From positions 4,836,001-4,900,000 of the forward strand of contig NZ_CP149940.1 in the NCBI RefSeq assembly GCF_037948395.1: DNA of 64,000 bases, read 5' to 3'. The DNA is from Serratia nevei. Its GTDB lineage: Bacteria; Pseudomonadota; Gammaproteobacteria; Enterobacterales; Enterobacteriaceae. Of this stretch, positions 1 through 8,974 are shown in pieces. A program made the position numbers and the translations under genes. The notes beneath the pieces were generated by a model, which was not told the origin of the DNA, searched no databases, and worked only from the letters and a program-made list of their open reading frames with translations. The number at the start of each line of letters is the position of its first letter. Within the stretch, counting starts at the first letter, position 1.

Positions 1-302
1 TACCGCAATCGCTGGTGCTGCCCGGCCTGGCGACCACCCGCGCACAGGAGTATTCCGCAGACCGCGTGGCGCTCGCCGTCTGCCCGAATTACGCCGACAC
101 GGTGCGGCTGCTGGCCGTCGGCCCCTGGATGCAGCACGGCGTGAACCCGCAGGCCTGGCTGGAACAGTGCGAAGAAGAGAACAAGGAGCTGTTTGTCCGC
201 ATCAGCAACCTGCTGTCGGATCATGCGGTGATGGTCAAACGCTTCAAGGCGCTCAAAGACATTGAGATGCACGGCTTCGAGCGCCACGGCAGCATGTTTT
301 AA
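1..302 (+). CDS. M48-family metallopeptidase, C-terminal part
   Basis: Only the C-terminal part of about 100 residues is in the window; the reading frame is open from base 3 and the start lies upstream. The visible part contains TRAQEYSADRVAL, which resembles the third-ligand region (ExxxD) that follows the HExxH zinc site in M48 peptidases; the HExxH itself would be upstream. The C-terminus is hydrophilic with no membrane helix visible. The gene ends at a TAA 15 bases before the convergent maa stop. Family assignment rests on this single motif, so it is moderate, and no substrate can be proposed. Confidence 0.6.
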   Translation, partial: PQSLVLPGLATTRAQEYSADRVALAVCPNYADTVRLLAVGPWMQHGVNPQAWLEQCEEENKELFVRISNLLSDHAVMVKRFKALKDIEMHGFERHGSMF

Positions 303-317
303 TCCGCCCCGCCGGGC

Positions 318-875
318 CTACAGCGTTTTCAGCACCCGCGCGGGGTTGCCGCCCACCACGCAGTTGGCCGGCACGTCTTTGGTCACCACCGCGCCGGAGG
401 CCACGACCGCATTGTCGCCGATGGTCACGCCCGGATTGATCACCGCGCGTCCGCCAATCCATACGTTGTCGCCAATCTTGACCGGCTTACCGAACTCCGC
501 GCCGCCGACGCGGGTCTCAGCGTCCAGCGGATGGGTCGCGGTGTAAATATGCACGCCCGGCGCCAGCAGGCAGTTGTCGCCGATATGCACCTCGCACACG
601 TCGAGGATCACGCAGTCGAAATTGGCGTAGAAGTTCTTGCCGAGATAAATGTTATAGCCATAGTCGCAGCGGAAGGTCGGCTCGATGGTGCCGCCCTGAT
701 AGCCGCCCAGCAGCTCACCCAGCCACTGTTTACGCAGTTCGCCCTCTTCCGGCGAGGAGTGGTTATAGCGATGCGTCAGCTGGCGCGCGCGCCGACGCTC
801 GCTGCGCAGCAGGTCATCGCCGGCGTCGTACAGCTCCCCGGCGATCATCTTGCGCTTTTCTTCGCTGATGGCCAT
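318..875 (-). CDS. maa: Maltose O-acetyltransferase
   Basis: A 185-residue acyltransferase of the left-handed beta-helix (hexapeptide repeat) family. It transfers acetyl from acetyl-CoA to maltose, glucose and similar sugars in the cytoplasm. The N-terminal 55 residues form the Mac-type helical cap ([17 protein letters not shown]). Hexapeptide repeats run from about residue 75 to the end, for example [16 protein letters not shown] and VVASGAVV. The catalytic-type histidine lies in IYTATHPLD near residue 113, and the NPARVL tail is typical. Length and motif order fit Maa closely; the related NodL/LacA sugar acetyltransferases are the alternative. It is monocistronic and converges on the upstream peptidase gene. 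Confidence 0.88.
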   Translation of the reverse strand: MAISEEKRKMIAGELYDAGDDLLRSERRRARQLTHRYNHSSPEEGELRKQWLGELLGGYQGGTIEPTFRCDYGYNIYLGKNFYANFDCVILDVCEVHIGDNCLLAPGVHIYTATHPLDAETRVGGAEFGKPVKIGDNVWIGGRAVINPGVTIGDNAVVASGAVVTKDVPANCVVGGNPARVLKTL

Positions 876-1027
876 GTCGGCCTCCTTATGTTATCCGCGT
901 TTCTTGAATGCCCCAAGCGTAGCCGCTTTTGCCTGACGACAAAAAGGGAACGTTCCCAATTTAAAATCACGATCACGCTTTGACACGAAAAAACAGGAGA
1001 AAAACGGGCGGCGGCGCCGCCCGGCAA

Positions 1028-1381
1028 TCAGGCGCGCAGTTCCTGGCGCACGTGTTCGGGCAGGCCTTCCACCACCAGCTGATAGGAGCTGTCGATCAGC
1101 GTGTAAAACTGCGAGTTCGGCAGGTTGCCGTCGAGAAACACCGTGTTCCAGTGCGCCTTGTTCAGGCCGGCGCAGGCGACGATCTCAGGATGGTGTTCAC
1201 GCAGGCTTTCCGCCAGCTCCGGGCTGGACTTGACCGCCAGCGCCGGCCGCCCTTCGACCTCGCACACCATGGCGAACATCACGTCGCCTACCTTGATCTG
1301 ACTGGCCTGCCACTGGTTTTGGTCGCTTTGCTCCGCGCCCGGCTTCGCCATGCAGTACTCCAGCAATGCGCTGTTATTCAT
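1028..1381 (-). CDS. yjbR: MmcQ/YjbR-family DNA-binding protein
   Basis: A 117-residue protein of the MmcQ/YjbR family, which has a CyaY-like fold with a double-wing DNA-binding surface; its cellular role is not established. Recognisable elements are LLEYCMAKPGAEQS at the N-terminus, KVGDVMFAMV, a lysine-rich central strand and LNKAHWNTVFLDG, the most conserved block. The ATG at 1381 is chosen over one ten codons upstream because a strong GGGGGAGT ribosome-binding sequence precedes it and it matches the family N-terminus. It follows yjbQ with a 4-base gap, so the two are probably co-transcribed and translationally linked, as in other enterobacteria. Confidence 0.85.
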   Translation of the reverse strand: MNNSALLEYCMAKPGAEQSDQNQWQASQIKVGDVMFAMVCEVEGRPALAVKSSPELAESLREHHPEIVACAGLNKAHWNTVFLDGNLPNSQFYTLIDSSYQLVVEGLPEHVRQELRA

Positions 1382-1385
1382 TGGG

Positions 1386-1802
1386 TTACTCCCCCTGTAA
1401 TGTGGCCACAATACGGCGTGCTCCGCCGTGGATGCGGTGCTCCCCCAGCCAGATGCCCTGCCATGTGCCCAACATCAGCCGCCCGTGCCTGACGGGCAGC
1501 GTCAAGGACGCGCCCAGCAGCGAGGATTTGATGTGCGCCGGCATGTCGTCCGGCCCTTCGTAGTCATGCTGATAGGGTGCGTTTTCCGGTACCTGACGCA
1601 GGAAATGCTGCTCCATATCGGCTCGCACCGTGGGATCGCAGTTCTCGTTGAGCGTCAGCGAGGCCGAGGTATGCTGCAGCAACAGATGCAGCAGGCCGGT
1701 TTGCAGGCGGTGTAAGTGGGTTAACTGGTTGACGATCTCGTCGGTAACCAGATGAAAGCCACGCGCTTTTGCGCTGAGGATTAGCGTTTGCTGATGCCAC
1801 AT
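1386..1802 (-). CDS. yjbQ: YjbQ-family (UPF0047) protein
   Basis: A 138-residue member of the YjbQ/UPF0047 family, a small trimeric cytoplasmic fold that some members use for weak thiamine-phosphate synthase activity; the physiological reaction is unresolved. Signature blocks are [19 protein letters not shown] (about residues 40-58), HTSA being the metal-site region, then [15 protein letters not shown] and [17 protein letters not shown]. The full family length is present. It is the first gene of a two-gene unit with yjbR (4-base gap). Function beyond the fold should not be assumed. Confidence 0.87.
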   Translation of the reverse strand: MWHQQTLILSAKARGFHLVTDEIVNQLTHLHRLQTGLLHLLLQHTSASLTLNENCDPTVRADMEQHFLRQVPENAPYQHDYEGPDDMPAHIKSSLLGASLTLPVRHGRLMLGTWQGIWLGEHRIHGGARRIVATLQGE

Positions 1803-1870
1803 GAGTGAGCGCCCCTCAATCAGTATATTCTCTCTCCGGTTTGCGGCAACTTCGGCGGCGCGCCGGCAAT

Positions 1871-1900
1871 AAAAAAGGAGCGATATCGCTATCGCTCCCC
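1871..1900 (-). terminator. Intrinsic terminator of tyrB
   Basis: Read on the minus strand, GGAGCGAT, a short loop and ATCGCTCC form a GC-rich hairpin followed directly by six T residues. It begins about 30 bases after the tyrB stop codon and so ends the tyrB transcript before yjbQ. Confidence 0.88.
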
Positions 1901-1928
1901 GATGAACGTCCGTTCAGGCTAACAGACG

Positions 1929-3122
1929 TTACTGCACCGCGGCAAACGCCTCGGCCACCTGACGCACGTTGTTGTGGTTCAGGCCAGCCACGCACATGCG
2001 GCCGCTGTGGATCAGGTAGACGCCGAACTCTTCACGCAGGCGATCGACCTGCGCCGCGCTGAAGCCGGTATAGCTGAACATGCCGCGCTGCGCCAGCAGG
2101 TAATCGAAGTTGCGCTGCGGCAGCGCGCTCTTCAGGGTGTCCACCAGCGCGTGACGCATCTCGAGAATGCGGGTGCGCATGCTCTCCACTTCGTCCAGCC
2201 ATTGGTTTTTCAGCTGGGCGTCGTTCAGCACCTTGGCCACCAGCTGCGCGCCGAAATTCGGCGGGCTCGAGTAGTTGCGGCGCACGGTGGCCTTCAACTG
2301 GCCCAGCACGCGCCCGGCCGCCTCTTCGCTTTCGCACACCACCGACAGGCCGCCGACGCGCTCGCCATACAGCGAGAAGATCTTCGAGAACGAGTTGCTC
2401 ACCAGGCACGGCAGGCCGGCCGCCGCGATGGCGCGAATGGCGTAGGCGTCCTGCTCCATGCCGCCGCCGAAGCCCTGGTAGGCGATGTCGAGGAACGGAA
2501 TGATTTCACGCTCGGCGATCACCTTGACCACCTCATCCCACTGGGCAGGAGTCAGGTCGGAACCGGTCGGGTTGTGGCAGCACGGGTGCAGCAGCGCGAT
2601 GCTGTGCTTCGGCAGCTGTTTCAGCGCGGCGAGCATGGCGTCGAACTTCACGCCCAGGCTTTCGCTGTCGAAATACGGGTAGGTATTCACCTTGAAACCG
2701 GCGCCGCTGAAGATGGCGACGTGGTTTTCCCAGGTCGGATCGCTGACCCACACCTGCGAATCCGGGAAGTAGCTTTTCAGGAAATCGGCGCCCACTTTCA
2801 ACGCGCCGGAACCGCCGACGGTCTGAATGGTGGCGATGCGCCCCTGCTGCAGCATCGGGTGCTGCGCGCCGAACAGCAGATGCTGGATGGCGGAACGGTA
2901 GGGTTGCAGCCCTTCCATCGGCAGGTATACCGAGGCGCCGTGCTCGACGCTGTTCAACTGCGCCTCCGCCGCGGCGACCGCCCGCATCTGCGGAATGATG
3001 CCCTGCGCATCGTAGTACAGGCCGATACTCAGGTTCACCTTGTGCGCGCGCGGGTCTTGTTTGAATTTTTCCATCAGCGACAGAATGGGATCGCCGGCAT
3101 AGGCGTCAACGTTCTGGAACAC
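1929..3122 (-). CDS. tyrB: Aromatic-amino-acid aminotransferase
   Basis: A 397-residue fold-type I PLP aminotransferase that converts phenylpyruvate and 4-hydroxyphenylpyruvate to phenylalanine and tyrosine with glutamate, and also acts on aspartate and leucine keto acids. The Schiff-base lysine is K247 in [17 protein letters not shown], the cofactor-binding CCHNPTG lies at 181-187, and the C-terminal arginine that binds the substrate carboxylate is in [10 protein letters not shown]. Length equals E. coli TyrB. The start is a GTG at 3122 with AGGAG ten bases upstream. It lies downstream of and on the same strand as the Lrp-type gene (80-base gap), not directly after alr as in E. coli. No clear TyrR box was found in the short leader. 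Confidence 0.95.
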   Translation of the reverse strand: MFQNVDAYAGDPILSLMEKFKQDPRAHKVNLSIGLYYDAQGIIPQMRAVAAAEAQLNSVEHGASVYLPMEGLQPYRSAIQHLLFGAQHPMLQQGRIATIQTVGGSGALKVGADFLKSYFPDSQVWVSDPTWENHVAIFSGAGFKVNTYPYFDSESLGVKFDAMLAALKQLPKHSIALLHPCCHNPTGSDLTPAQWDEVVKVIAEREIIPFLDIAYQGFGGGMEQDAYAIRAIAAAGLPCLVSNSFSKIFSLYGERVGGLSVVCESEEAAGRVLGQLKATVRRNYSSPPNFGAQLVAKVLNDAQLKNQWLDEVESMRTRILEMRHALVDTLKSALPQRNFDYLLAQRGMFSYTGFSAAQVDRLREEFGVYLIHSGRMCVAGLNHNNVRQVAEAFAAVQ

Positions 3123-3186
3123 GGGGTTTTTCTCCTGGTTTATTTATTGTGGTTTGGGCACAGCGTTACGTTCCTAATATAGACGG

Positions 3187-3204
3187 AAAACCGCATTCGG
3201 TTTT
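3187..3204 (-). terminator. Weak hairpin at the end of the Lrp-type gene
   Basis: AAAACCG-AATG-CGGTTTT on the minus strand forms an A/T-ended hairpin that overlaps the last codon of the Lrp-type gene. There is no proper U tract beyond the stem, so it would give partial termination at most and may allow readthrough into tyrB. Confidence 0.4.
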
Positions 3205-3676
3205 AGCTTTCTCGCGCCACCGGCAATAAACCGTTTTCCTTGATGCGATTGAGCACCACCGCCGTTTTGATATGCGCCACGCTTTTGTGCGGCGACAGCG
3301 TCTGGCTGATGAATTCGCTCAGCGCCGGCAGGTCCGCCACCGCCACTTTCAGCAGGTAATCGGCGTCGCCGGTGGTCTTGTAAGCGTCGAGGATCGCATC
3401 CACCTCCTCCAGCATCTGATGAAAGCTGTCGATCTGCTCTTGGGCGTGCGTGATCAGGCTGACTTCGATCAGCCCCACCAGCCCCAGGCCGACCGCCTCC
3501 GGCGCCAGCCGCGCGTGGTAGCCGCGGATCAGCTGCGCCTGCTCCAGGCTGATGCGCCGCCGCGAACACTGGGAGGCGGAGAGCCCCACCAGCTCGCTCA
3601 GCTCCTGATTGGTCAGACGGCCGTTGGCCTGTAACAGCGTCAGGATTTTCATATCAAAATCGTCAATGTTGTACAT
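3203..3676 (-). CDS. Lrp/AsnC-family transcriptional regulator
   Basis: A 157-residue feast/famine regulator. Residues 1-60 hold the AsnC-type winged helix-turn-helix (DDFDMKILTLLQANGRLTNQ, then LSELVGLSASQCSRRR), and residues 65-150 the RAM effector/oligomerisation domain with GDADYLLKVAV. The ATG at 3676 is chosen because it gives the usual short N-terminus before the helix-turn-helix; an in-frame start two codons upstream is possible. The gene is divergent from the PheC-like gene across about 215 bases and runs tandem with tyrB, which makes both natural candidate targets and aromatic amino acids candidate effectors. That link is inference from position. It is not the global Lrp: the recognition helix and C-terminus differ. 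Confidence 0.88.
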   Translation of the reverse strand: MYNIDDFDMKILTLLQANGRLTNQELSELVGLSASQCSRRRISLEQAQLIRGYHARLAPEAVGLGLVGLIEVSLITHAQEQIDSFHQMLEEVDAILDAYKTTGDADYLLKVAVADLPALSEFISQTLSPHKSVAHIKTAVVLNRIKENGLLPVARES

Positions 3677-3891
3677 AGCCACCTGTAAACTGTGTTAATA
3701 AATGTTGACGTTACAGCCTACCAGTTTTTTTACCGTTGCCGACGTCACACCCTGGCGCTTAAATCGCGTACAGCAGCAACGCCCGGCGTTTTCGCCGGTA
3801 AGCGGCATAAAAAACGGCTAACTCATGCAGGCAAACGACAATTAACGGCGAAGTAACGCATAAAACCACGAATGTATAAAAAGGACGCCAG

Positions 3892-4659
3892 ATGAAAAAG
3901 TTACTCCCTCTCGCGCTGCTGCTCGCCGCCGGCAGCGCCGGCGCGCAATCCCACCTGGATAAGGTGCTGCAGCAAAAGACCCTGGAGGTCTGCACCACCG
4001 GCGACTACAAGCCCTATACCTTCCTCAAGGAAGACGGCAGCTATGAAGGCATCGATATCGACATGGCGGAATCGCTGGCCAAGAGCCTGGGCGCGAAAGT
4101 GAAGTGGGTGAAGACCAGCTGGAAAACCCTGACGCCGGACTTCACCTCCGGCAAGTGCGACATTGCGATGGGCGGTATCTCCGTCACGCTGGAGCGGCAA
4201 AAGCAGGTGTTCTTCGCCGACAAGCTGGATACCGACGGCAAAATCCCGCTGGTGCGCTGCACCGACGTGAAGAAATACCGCACTCTCGAGCAGATCAACA
4301 AACCGTCGGTGCGTCTGTTGGAACCGGCGGGCGGCACCAACGAAGCCTTCGTGCACGCCTATCTGCCAAAGGCCAAACTGACGCTCACGCACGACAACAT
4401 GAGCATTTTCCAGCAGTTGGTGGACCGCAAGGCAGACGTGATGATCACCGACGCCTCCGAGGCGCTGTACCAGCAGAAGCGCTATCCGAAGCTGTGCGCG
4501 GTGAATCCGACCAAACCGATGCAGTACGGCGAGAAGGCTTACATGCTGCCGCGCGACGATCTGAGCTGGAAACTGTATGTGGATCAGTGGCTGCACCTGG
4601 CCAAGGCGACCGGCGAATATCAGAAGATTATCGATAAGTGGTTGGCGGTAAAGAAGTAA
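3892..4659 (+). CDS. pheC: PheC-like periplasmic cyclohexadienyl dehydratase (solute-binding-protein fold)
   Basis: A 255-residue secreted protein with a clear signal peptide (residues 1-18, cleavage after GSAGA). The fold is that of periplasmic amino-acid-binding proteins, but the sequence follows Pseudomonas aeruginosa PheC, which dehydrates prephenate or arogenate. Shared blocks are TTGDYKP (35-41), TSW (75-77), GGISVTLERQ (94-103), EPAGGTNE (144-151), MSIFQQLVD and MITDASEA, in which E190 aligns with the catalytic glutamate of PheC. No transporter permease or ATPase gene is adjacent, which also argues for an enzyme. A good AAGGA site precedes the ATG. It is divergent from the Lrp-type gene. 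A plain solute-binding protein remains the alternative. Confidence 0.75.
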   Translation: MKKLLPLALLLAAGSAGAQSHLDKVLQQKTLEVCTTGDYKPYTFLKEDGSYEGIDIDMAESLAKSLGAKVKWVKTSWKTLTPDFTSGKCDIAMGGISVTLERQKQVFFADKLDTDGKIPLVRCTDVKKYRTLEQINKPSVRLLEPAGGTNEAFVHAYLPKAKLTLTHDNMSIFQQLVDRKADVMITDASEALYQQKRYPKLCAVNPTKPMQYGEKAYMLPRDDLSWKLYVDQWLHLAKATGEYQKIIDKWLAVKK

Positions 4660-4672
4660 CCCGCTGAGAAAC

Positions 4673-4694
4673 GGGGCCGACGCGCGTCGGCCCC
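4673..4694. terminator. GC palindrome between pheC-like gene and alr
   Basis: A perfect 22-base palindrome (arms GGGGCCGAC and GTCGGCCCC around GCGC) fills the space between the two convergent stop codons. It lacks a strong U run on either side, so it may act as a bidirectional stalling or mRNA-end hairpin more than a classic intrinsic terminator. Confidence 0.5.
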
Positions 4695-4703
4695 TGCGGC
4701 GTT

Positions 4704-5783
4704 TCAGTCGCCGATGTATTCCATCGCCACGCGCTGCGTGAGCTTGGTGATCAGCTCGTAGGCACTGATGCCGGTGCAGACGGCGATGCGCTCGACCGGC
4801 AGCGCCGGCCCCCACAGAACCGCTTCATCCCCCACCTTATCGGCGGCGGCCGGCCCGAGATCGACCGAAATCATGTCCATCGACACCCGGCCGACGATCG
4901 GCACTTCGCGGCCGTTGATCAGGATCGGCGTACCGGTCGGCGCGCTGCGCGGGTAGCCGTCGCCGTACCCCATCGCCACCACGCCCAGCCGGGTATCGCG
5001 CGGGCTGACCCAGGTGCCGCCGTAGCCGACCGCTTCGCCGGCCTTGTGCTCGCGCACCGCGATCAGGCTGGACTTCAGCGTCATCGCCGGCTGCAGCCCA
5101 TGCTCGGCGCCGCTGCCGTTATCCAGCGGCGACACGCCGTACAAAATAATACCGGGGCGTACCCACTCGTTGTGGGCGTCCGGCCACAGCAGCGTGCCGC
5201 CGGACGCGGCGACCGAGCGCTGGCCCGGTTTGCCGCGCGCGAACTGCTCGAAGCAGGCGATCTGTTTCAACGTGGTGTCGGATTCCGGCTCGTCGGCGCG
5301 GCTGAAGTGACTCATGATATTGACCGGCTGCGCCACGTTGCGGCAGGCGCACAGGCGCTGATAAAACGCCTCCGCGTGTTCGGGGCGCACCCCCAGCCGA
5401 TGCATGCCGGTATCGAGCTTCATCCACACCGGCACCGGACGCGCCAGCTCGGCCTGCTCCAGCGCTTCGAGCTGTTCGATGCTGTGCACCGCGGTTTCGA
5501 TGTTGTTCGCCACCAGCACCGGCAGATCTTCGGCACTGAAGAAGCCTTCCAGCAGCAGGATCGGTTTGACGATGCCGCCGGAACGCAGCATCAGCGCTTC
5601 GCCGATGCGCGCCACGCCGTAGCAGTCGGCGTCTTGCAGGGTGTGTGCTGTTTCCAGCAGGCCATGTCCATAAGCGTTTGCTTTCACAACGGCAATCAGG
5701 CGGCTTTGCGGCGCCTGGCGGCGCACCTGTTGCAGATTATGTCGCAGAGCGCGGCGGTCGATTACAGCGGTTGCCGCTTTCAT
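4704..5783 (-). CDS. alr: Alanine racemase
   Basis: A 359-residue PLP-dependent racemase that supplies D-alanine for peptidoglycan. The N-terminal TIM-barrel carries the PLP lysine K34 in [10 protein letters not shown]; the second catalytic base is Y254 in VGYGGTW. The C-terminal beta domain follows, with GYGDGYPR and VGRVSMDM. The length equals E. coli Alr. It starts 17 bases after the dnaB stop and is probably transcribed with dnaB, the conserved enterobacterial arrangement. Start ATG at 5783 gives the family N-terminus ([16 protein letters not shown]). Confidence 0.96.
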   Translation of the reverse strand: MKAATAVIDRRALRHNLQQVRRQAPQSRLIAVVKANAYGHGLLETAHTLQDADCYGVARIGEALMLRSGGIVKPILLLEGFFSAEDLPVLVANNIETAVHSIEQLEALEQAELARPVPVWMKLDTGMHRLGVRPEHAEAFYQRLCACRNVAQPVNIMSHFSRADEPESDTTLKQIACFEQFARGKPGQRSVAASGGTLLWPDAHNEWVRPGIILYGVSPLDNGSGAEHGLQPAMTLKSSLIAVREHKAGEAVGYGGTWVSPRDTRLGVVAMGYGDGYPRSAPTGTPILINGREVPIVGRVSMDMISVDLGPAAADKVGDEAVLWGPALPVERIAVCTGISAYELITKLTQRVAMEYIGD

Positions 5784-5800
5784 TTCAGTTCCTTAGCTGA

Positions 5801-7225
5801 TTATTCGTCATCGTATTGTGGCCCCGCGTAGTTGTCGAAACGCGACCACTGGCCGTTAAAGGTAAGGCGCACGGTGCCGATCGGGCCGTTACGCTGCTTA
5901 CCGATAATAATTTCCGCGATCCCTTTCAGATCGCTGTTCTCGTGATACACCTCATCACGATAGATGAACATAATCAGGTCGGCATCCTGCTCGATAGAGC
6001 CGGATTCACGCAGGTCGGAGTTGACCGGGCGCTTATCGGCGCGCTGCTCCAGGCTTCGGTTCAGCTGCGACAACGCCACTACCGGCACCTGCAGCTCTTT
6101 CGCCAGCGCCTTCAGCGAGCGCGAAATCTCAGCGATCTCCAGCGTACGGTTGTCGGACAGGGCCGGCACGCGCATCAGCTGCAGGTAGTCGATCATGATG
6201 AGGCTAAGCCCGTCGTGCTCGCGGAAAATGCGCCGCGCGCGAGAGCGCACTTCGGTCGGCGTCAGGCCGGAGGAGTCGTCGATGTACATGTTGCGCTTTT
6301 CCAGCAGGATACCCATGGTGCTGGAAATGCGCGCCCAGTCCTCGTCGTCGAGCTGGCCGGTACGGATGCGCGTCTGATCCACGCGCGACAGCGACGCCAG
6401 CATACGCATCATGATCTGTTCGCCGGGCATCTCCAGGCTGAAGATCAGCACCGGTTTTTCCTGGGTCATCGCGGCGTTTTCGCACAGGTTCATGGCGAAG
6501 GTGGTTTTCCCCATCGATGGACGGGCGGCGACGATGATCAGATCGGACTTTTGCATGCCCGCAGTTTTCTTGTTGAGGTCCTGATAGCCGGTATCGACCC
6601 CGGTCACGCCGTCGTGCGGCTGCTGATACAGCTGCTCGATACGCGATACGGTGTCTTCCAGGATGCGCTCGATGCCCTTCGGGCCTTCGTCTTTGCTGGC
6701 GCGGTTCTCGGCGATTTGGAATACGCGAGATTCCGCCAGATCGAGCAGGTCTTCGCTGCTGCGCCCCTGCGGATCGTAGCCGGCGTCGGCGATCTCGTTA
6801 GCCACCGAGATCATCTCGCGCACCACCGCGCGCTCGCGCACGATGTCGGCGTAGGCGCCGATGTTGGCGGCGCTCGGGGTGTTTTTCGACAGCTCGGCCA
6901 GGTAGGCGAAGCCGCCGACCGAATCCAGCTCGCCTTTCTGCTCCAGCGATTCGGACAGGGTGATGAGGTCGATAGGCTTGCTCATCTCCAGCAGACGCTG
7001 CATCTCGGTAAAGATCAGGCGATGCGGGCGGCTGAAGAAGTCGTTGGCGACCACGCGCTCCGCCACGTTGTCCCAGCGCTCGTTATCCAGCATCAAACCG
7101 CCCAACACCGACTGCTCGGCCTCCAGCGAGTGCGGCGGCATCTTCAGCCCTTCCATCTGACGATCTCTGGAACGCTCTCTGGTTTCGTCCGCGTTTGTTT
7201 TGTTGGTTGGTTTTTTTCCTGCCAT
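5801..7225 (-). CDS. dnaB: Replicative DNA helicase DnaB
   Basis: The 474-residue hexameric 5'-3' helicase of the replication fork, which loads with DnaC and recruits DnaG primase. The N-terminal DnaB domain spans roughly residues 30-135 (PHSLEAEQSVLGGLMLDNE), followed by a linker and the RecA-like ATPase domain from about 200. Walker A is ARPSMGKT (234-241, K240), the Walker B-type strand is LIMIDYLQLM, and the arginine-rich DLRESGSIEQDAD block follows. No intein is present. The C-terminus YAGPQYDDE is as in E. coli. It is the first gene of dnaB-alr and is divergent from qor. Confidence 0.98.
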   Translation of the reverse strand: MAGKKPTNKTNADETRERSRDRQMEGLKMPPHSLEAEQSVLGGLMLDNERWDNVAERVVANDFFSRPHRLIFTEMQRLLEMSKPIDLITLSESLEQKGELDSVGGFAYLAELSKNTPSAANIGAYADIVRERAVVREMISVANEIADAGYDPQGRSSEDLLDLAESRVFQIAENRASKDEGPKGIERILEDTVSRIEQLYQQPHDGVTGVDTGYQDLNKKTAGMQKSDLIIVAARPSMGKTTFAMNLCENAAMTQEKPVLIFSLEMPGEQIMMRMLASLSRVDQTRIRTGQLDDEDWARISSTMGILLEKRNMYIDDSSGLTPTEVRSRARRIFREHDGLSLIMIDYLQLMRVPALSDNRTLEIAEISRSLKALAKELQVPVVALSQLNRSLEQRADKRPVNSDLRESGSIEQDADLIMFIYRDEVYHENSDLKGIAEIIIGKQRNGPIGTVRLTFNGQWSRFDNYAGPQYDDE

Positions 7226-7392
7226 GAAACGTAGTCTTTATCCGGTTGCGAATGAAGGATCTTGACGCGAGAGTATACGTGATTTTTGCGTCATAACCGA
7301 TGCAAAAAAGGTATTGAATCCCGCACGGGTGAACTGGATCTCCGATACTAAAAAGAATAGGGTGAAATCAGACACTCAAACGAGGTAACGAT

Positions 7393-8376
7393 ATGGCCAA
7401 GCGCATTCAGTTTTCCGCCACCGGCGGGCCGGAAGTCTTGCAATACGTTGATTTTACACCGCTCGATCCCGCCGCCGGCGAAGTGCAGATCGAGAACAAG
7501 GCGATCGGCATCAACTACATCGACACCTATGTGCGCAGCGGGCTGTACGCCCCGGCGAGCCTGCCGAGCGGCCTCGGCACCGAGGCGGCCGGCGTGGTGG
7601 TCAAGGTTGGCGCCGGCGTCAGCGCGATCAAACCGGGCGACCGGGTGGTGTATGCGCAGTCGTCGCTCGGCGCCTACAGCGAAGTCCACAACGTGCCGGA
7701 AGAAAAAGTGGCGCTGCTGCCGCACAACCTCAGCTTTGAGCAGGGCGCCGCTTCTTTCCTCAAAGGGCTGACGGTGCACTACCTGCTGCGCCAGACCCAC
7801 GACGTGCAGCCGGGTGAAGTGTTCCTGTTCCATGCCGCCGCCGGCGGGGTTGGGCTGATCGCCTGCCAATGGGCCAAAGCGCTGGGCGCGCGCCTGATCG
7901 GCAGCGTCGGCTCCGACGAAAAGGCCGCGCTGGCGAAACAGGCCGGCGCCTGGGCCACCATCAACTACCACAAAGAGGATATCGCCCAGCGGGTGGCCGA
8001 GCTGACTCACGGCGAGAAGGTTGGCGTGGTGTACGATTCGGTGGGGCAAAGCACCTGGCAGGCCTCGCTCAACAGCCTGAAACGGCGCGGCCTGATGGTC
8101 AGCTTCGGCAACGCCTCCGGCCCGGTGACCGGCGTCGATCTGGCACTGCTGAATCAGAAGGGCTCACTGTACGTCACCCGCCCTTCCCTTAACGGCTACA
8201 TCACCAACCGCGCCGAGCTGCAGTACGCCAGCAACGAGCTGTTCTCGCTGATCGGCAGCGGCGCCATTCGGGTGGAGGTGAAAGACGAGCAGAAATTTGC
8301 GCTGGCCGACGCCCAGCGGGCGCACCAAGTGCTGGAAAGCCGCGGCACCAGCGGCTCCAGCCTGCTGATCCCCTAA
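7393..8376 (+). CDS. qor: NADPH:quinone oxidoreductase
   Basis: A 327-residue zinc-free medium-chain dehydrogenase/reductase that reduces quinones with NADPH in the cytoplasm. The N-terminal GroES-like domain includes NYIDTYVRSGLY and GLGTEAAGVVVKVG; the cofactor site is HAAAGGVGLIACQWAKALGA (from about residue 148). The zinc-binding cysteines of alcohol dehydrogenases are absent, as expected for this family. Length matches E. coli Qor. The start has a GAGG sequence nearby, and the gene is divergent from dnaB as in E. coli. It ends just before a strong terminator. Confidence 0.95.
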   Translation: MAKRIQFSATGGPEVLQYVDFTPLDPAAGEVQIENKAIGINYIDTYVRSGLYAPASLPSGLGTEAAGVVVKVGAGVSAIKPGDRVVYAQSSLGAYSEVHNVPEEKVALLPHNLSFEQGAASFLKGLTVHYLLRQTHDVQPGEVFLFHAAAGGVGLIACQWAKALGARLIGSVGSDEKAALAKQAGAWATINYHKEDIAQRVAELTHGEKVGVVYDSVGQSTWQASLNSLKRRGLMVSFGNASGPVTGVDLALLNQKGSLYVTRPSLNGYITNRAELQYASNELFSLIGSGAIRVEVKDEQKFALADAQRAHQVLESRGTSGSSLLIP

Positions 8377-8390
8377 TTGCCGCAAAAGAA

Positions 8391-8415
8391 AAGGGCTCCT
8401 TACGGAGCCCTTTCT
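8391..8415 (+). terminator. Intrinsic terminator of qor
   Basis: AGGGCTCC-TTAC-GGAGCCCT followed by TTCT lies 15 bases beyond the qor stop. The 8-bp GC-rich stem and the preceding A-rich stretch make it a convincing hairpin terminator. Confidence 0.85.
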
Positions 8416-8677
8416 GTTACTGCGTTTTGTAGGGGTAGAGCAGAGTCCGCCAGAGACAGGGGGGTTGCTTCAGCAACACGAATTTTGGTTGTCTCTCACG
8501 GTGATGAAATCGGTCGCATCACTGCATCGACAAACATCCTAACAGCCCCGTCCGGCAAAAAACACGCTTTATGTGCCACATCGCGCGGCAAAACTGCCAA
8601 GCTGTGATCGCTGCCGCATTAGCGGGGCGGCAAGTTGTGCAAGTTTCATCGCGACTGACTGATTATTCAGCAAAAAA

Positions 8678-8896
8678 TCAGTAACGTCTGGCCTGCGGTT
8701 TCTGCATCGACCGGTAAATCCATACCCCGACGACCGCCAAAATCAGCCACGGCAGCAGCTTGATGACCACCGCGAACAACCCGCCCAACAGCATGAACGC
8801 CGCCGCCACCAACAGCGCAGCGAAGATCCCCAGCAGCGAGATGCCGGTCACCATCAGCATCACCACAAAGCCAATGAGAAAGAAGATTTCCAACAT
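8678..8896 (-). CDS. pspG: Phage shock protein G
   Basis: A 72-residue inner-membrane protein of the phage-shock (envelope stress) response. It has two or three hydrophobic segments (EIFFLIGFVVMLMVTGISLL, then AALLVAAAFMLLGGLFAVV, then LPWLILAVVGVWIY) and a short basic tail, matching E. coli PspG throughout. The ATG at 8896 is chosen because AGGAG lies five bases upstream and it gives the family start MLEIFFLIGF; an upstream in-frame ATG adds unsupported residues. A sigma-54 promoter element lies 40 bases upstream, consistent with PspF control. Confidence 0.93.
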   Translation of the reverse strand: MLEIFFLIGFVVMLMVTGISLLGIFAALLVAAAFMLLGGLFAVVIKLLPWLILAVVGVWIYRSMQKPQARRY

Positions 8897-8935
8897 GATT
8901 GCTCCTTTGCAATACAACGTATCTGCTGAGGGAAT

Positions 8936-8951
8936 TACAAGAAGCGTGCCA
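8936..8951 (-). promoter_or_regulatory. Sigma-54 promoter of pspG
   Basis: The minus strand reads TGGCACG-CTTC-TTGTA, matching the sigma-54 consensus TGGCACG-N4-TTGC(A/T) at all conserved bases except one. It lies about 40 bases before the pspG start, on the correct strand. PspF activator sites would be further upstream and were not identified. Confidence 0.85.
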
Positions 8952-8974
8952 GAATGGCGGAAGGGCTAACCTAT

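Noticed and set aside
3677..3760. TyrR box upstream of the Lrp-type gene
   Set aside because: TGTAAACTGTGTTAATAA has one half only; the second half deviates too much from TTTACA.
8416..8677. Possible small RNA between qor and pspG
   Set aside because: Only a short GTTGCTTCAGCAAC hairpin is present and no promoter-terminator pair could be defined.
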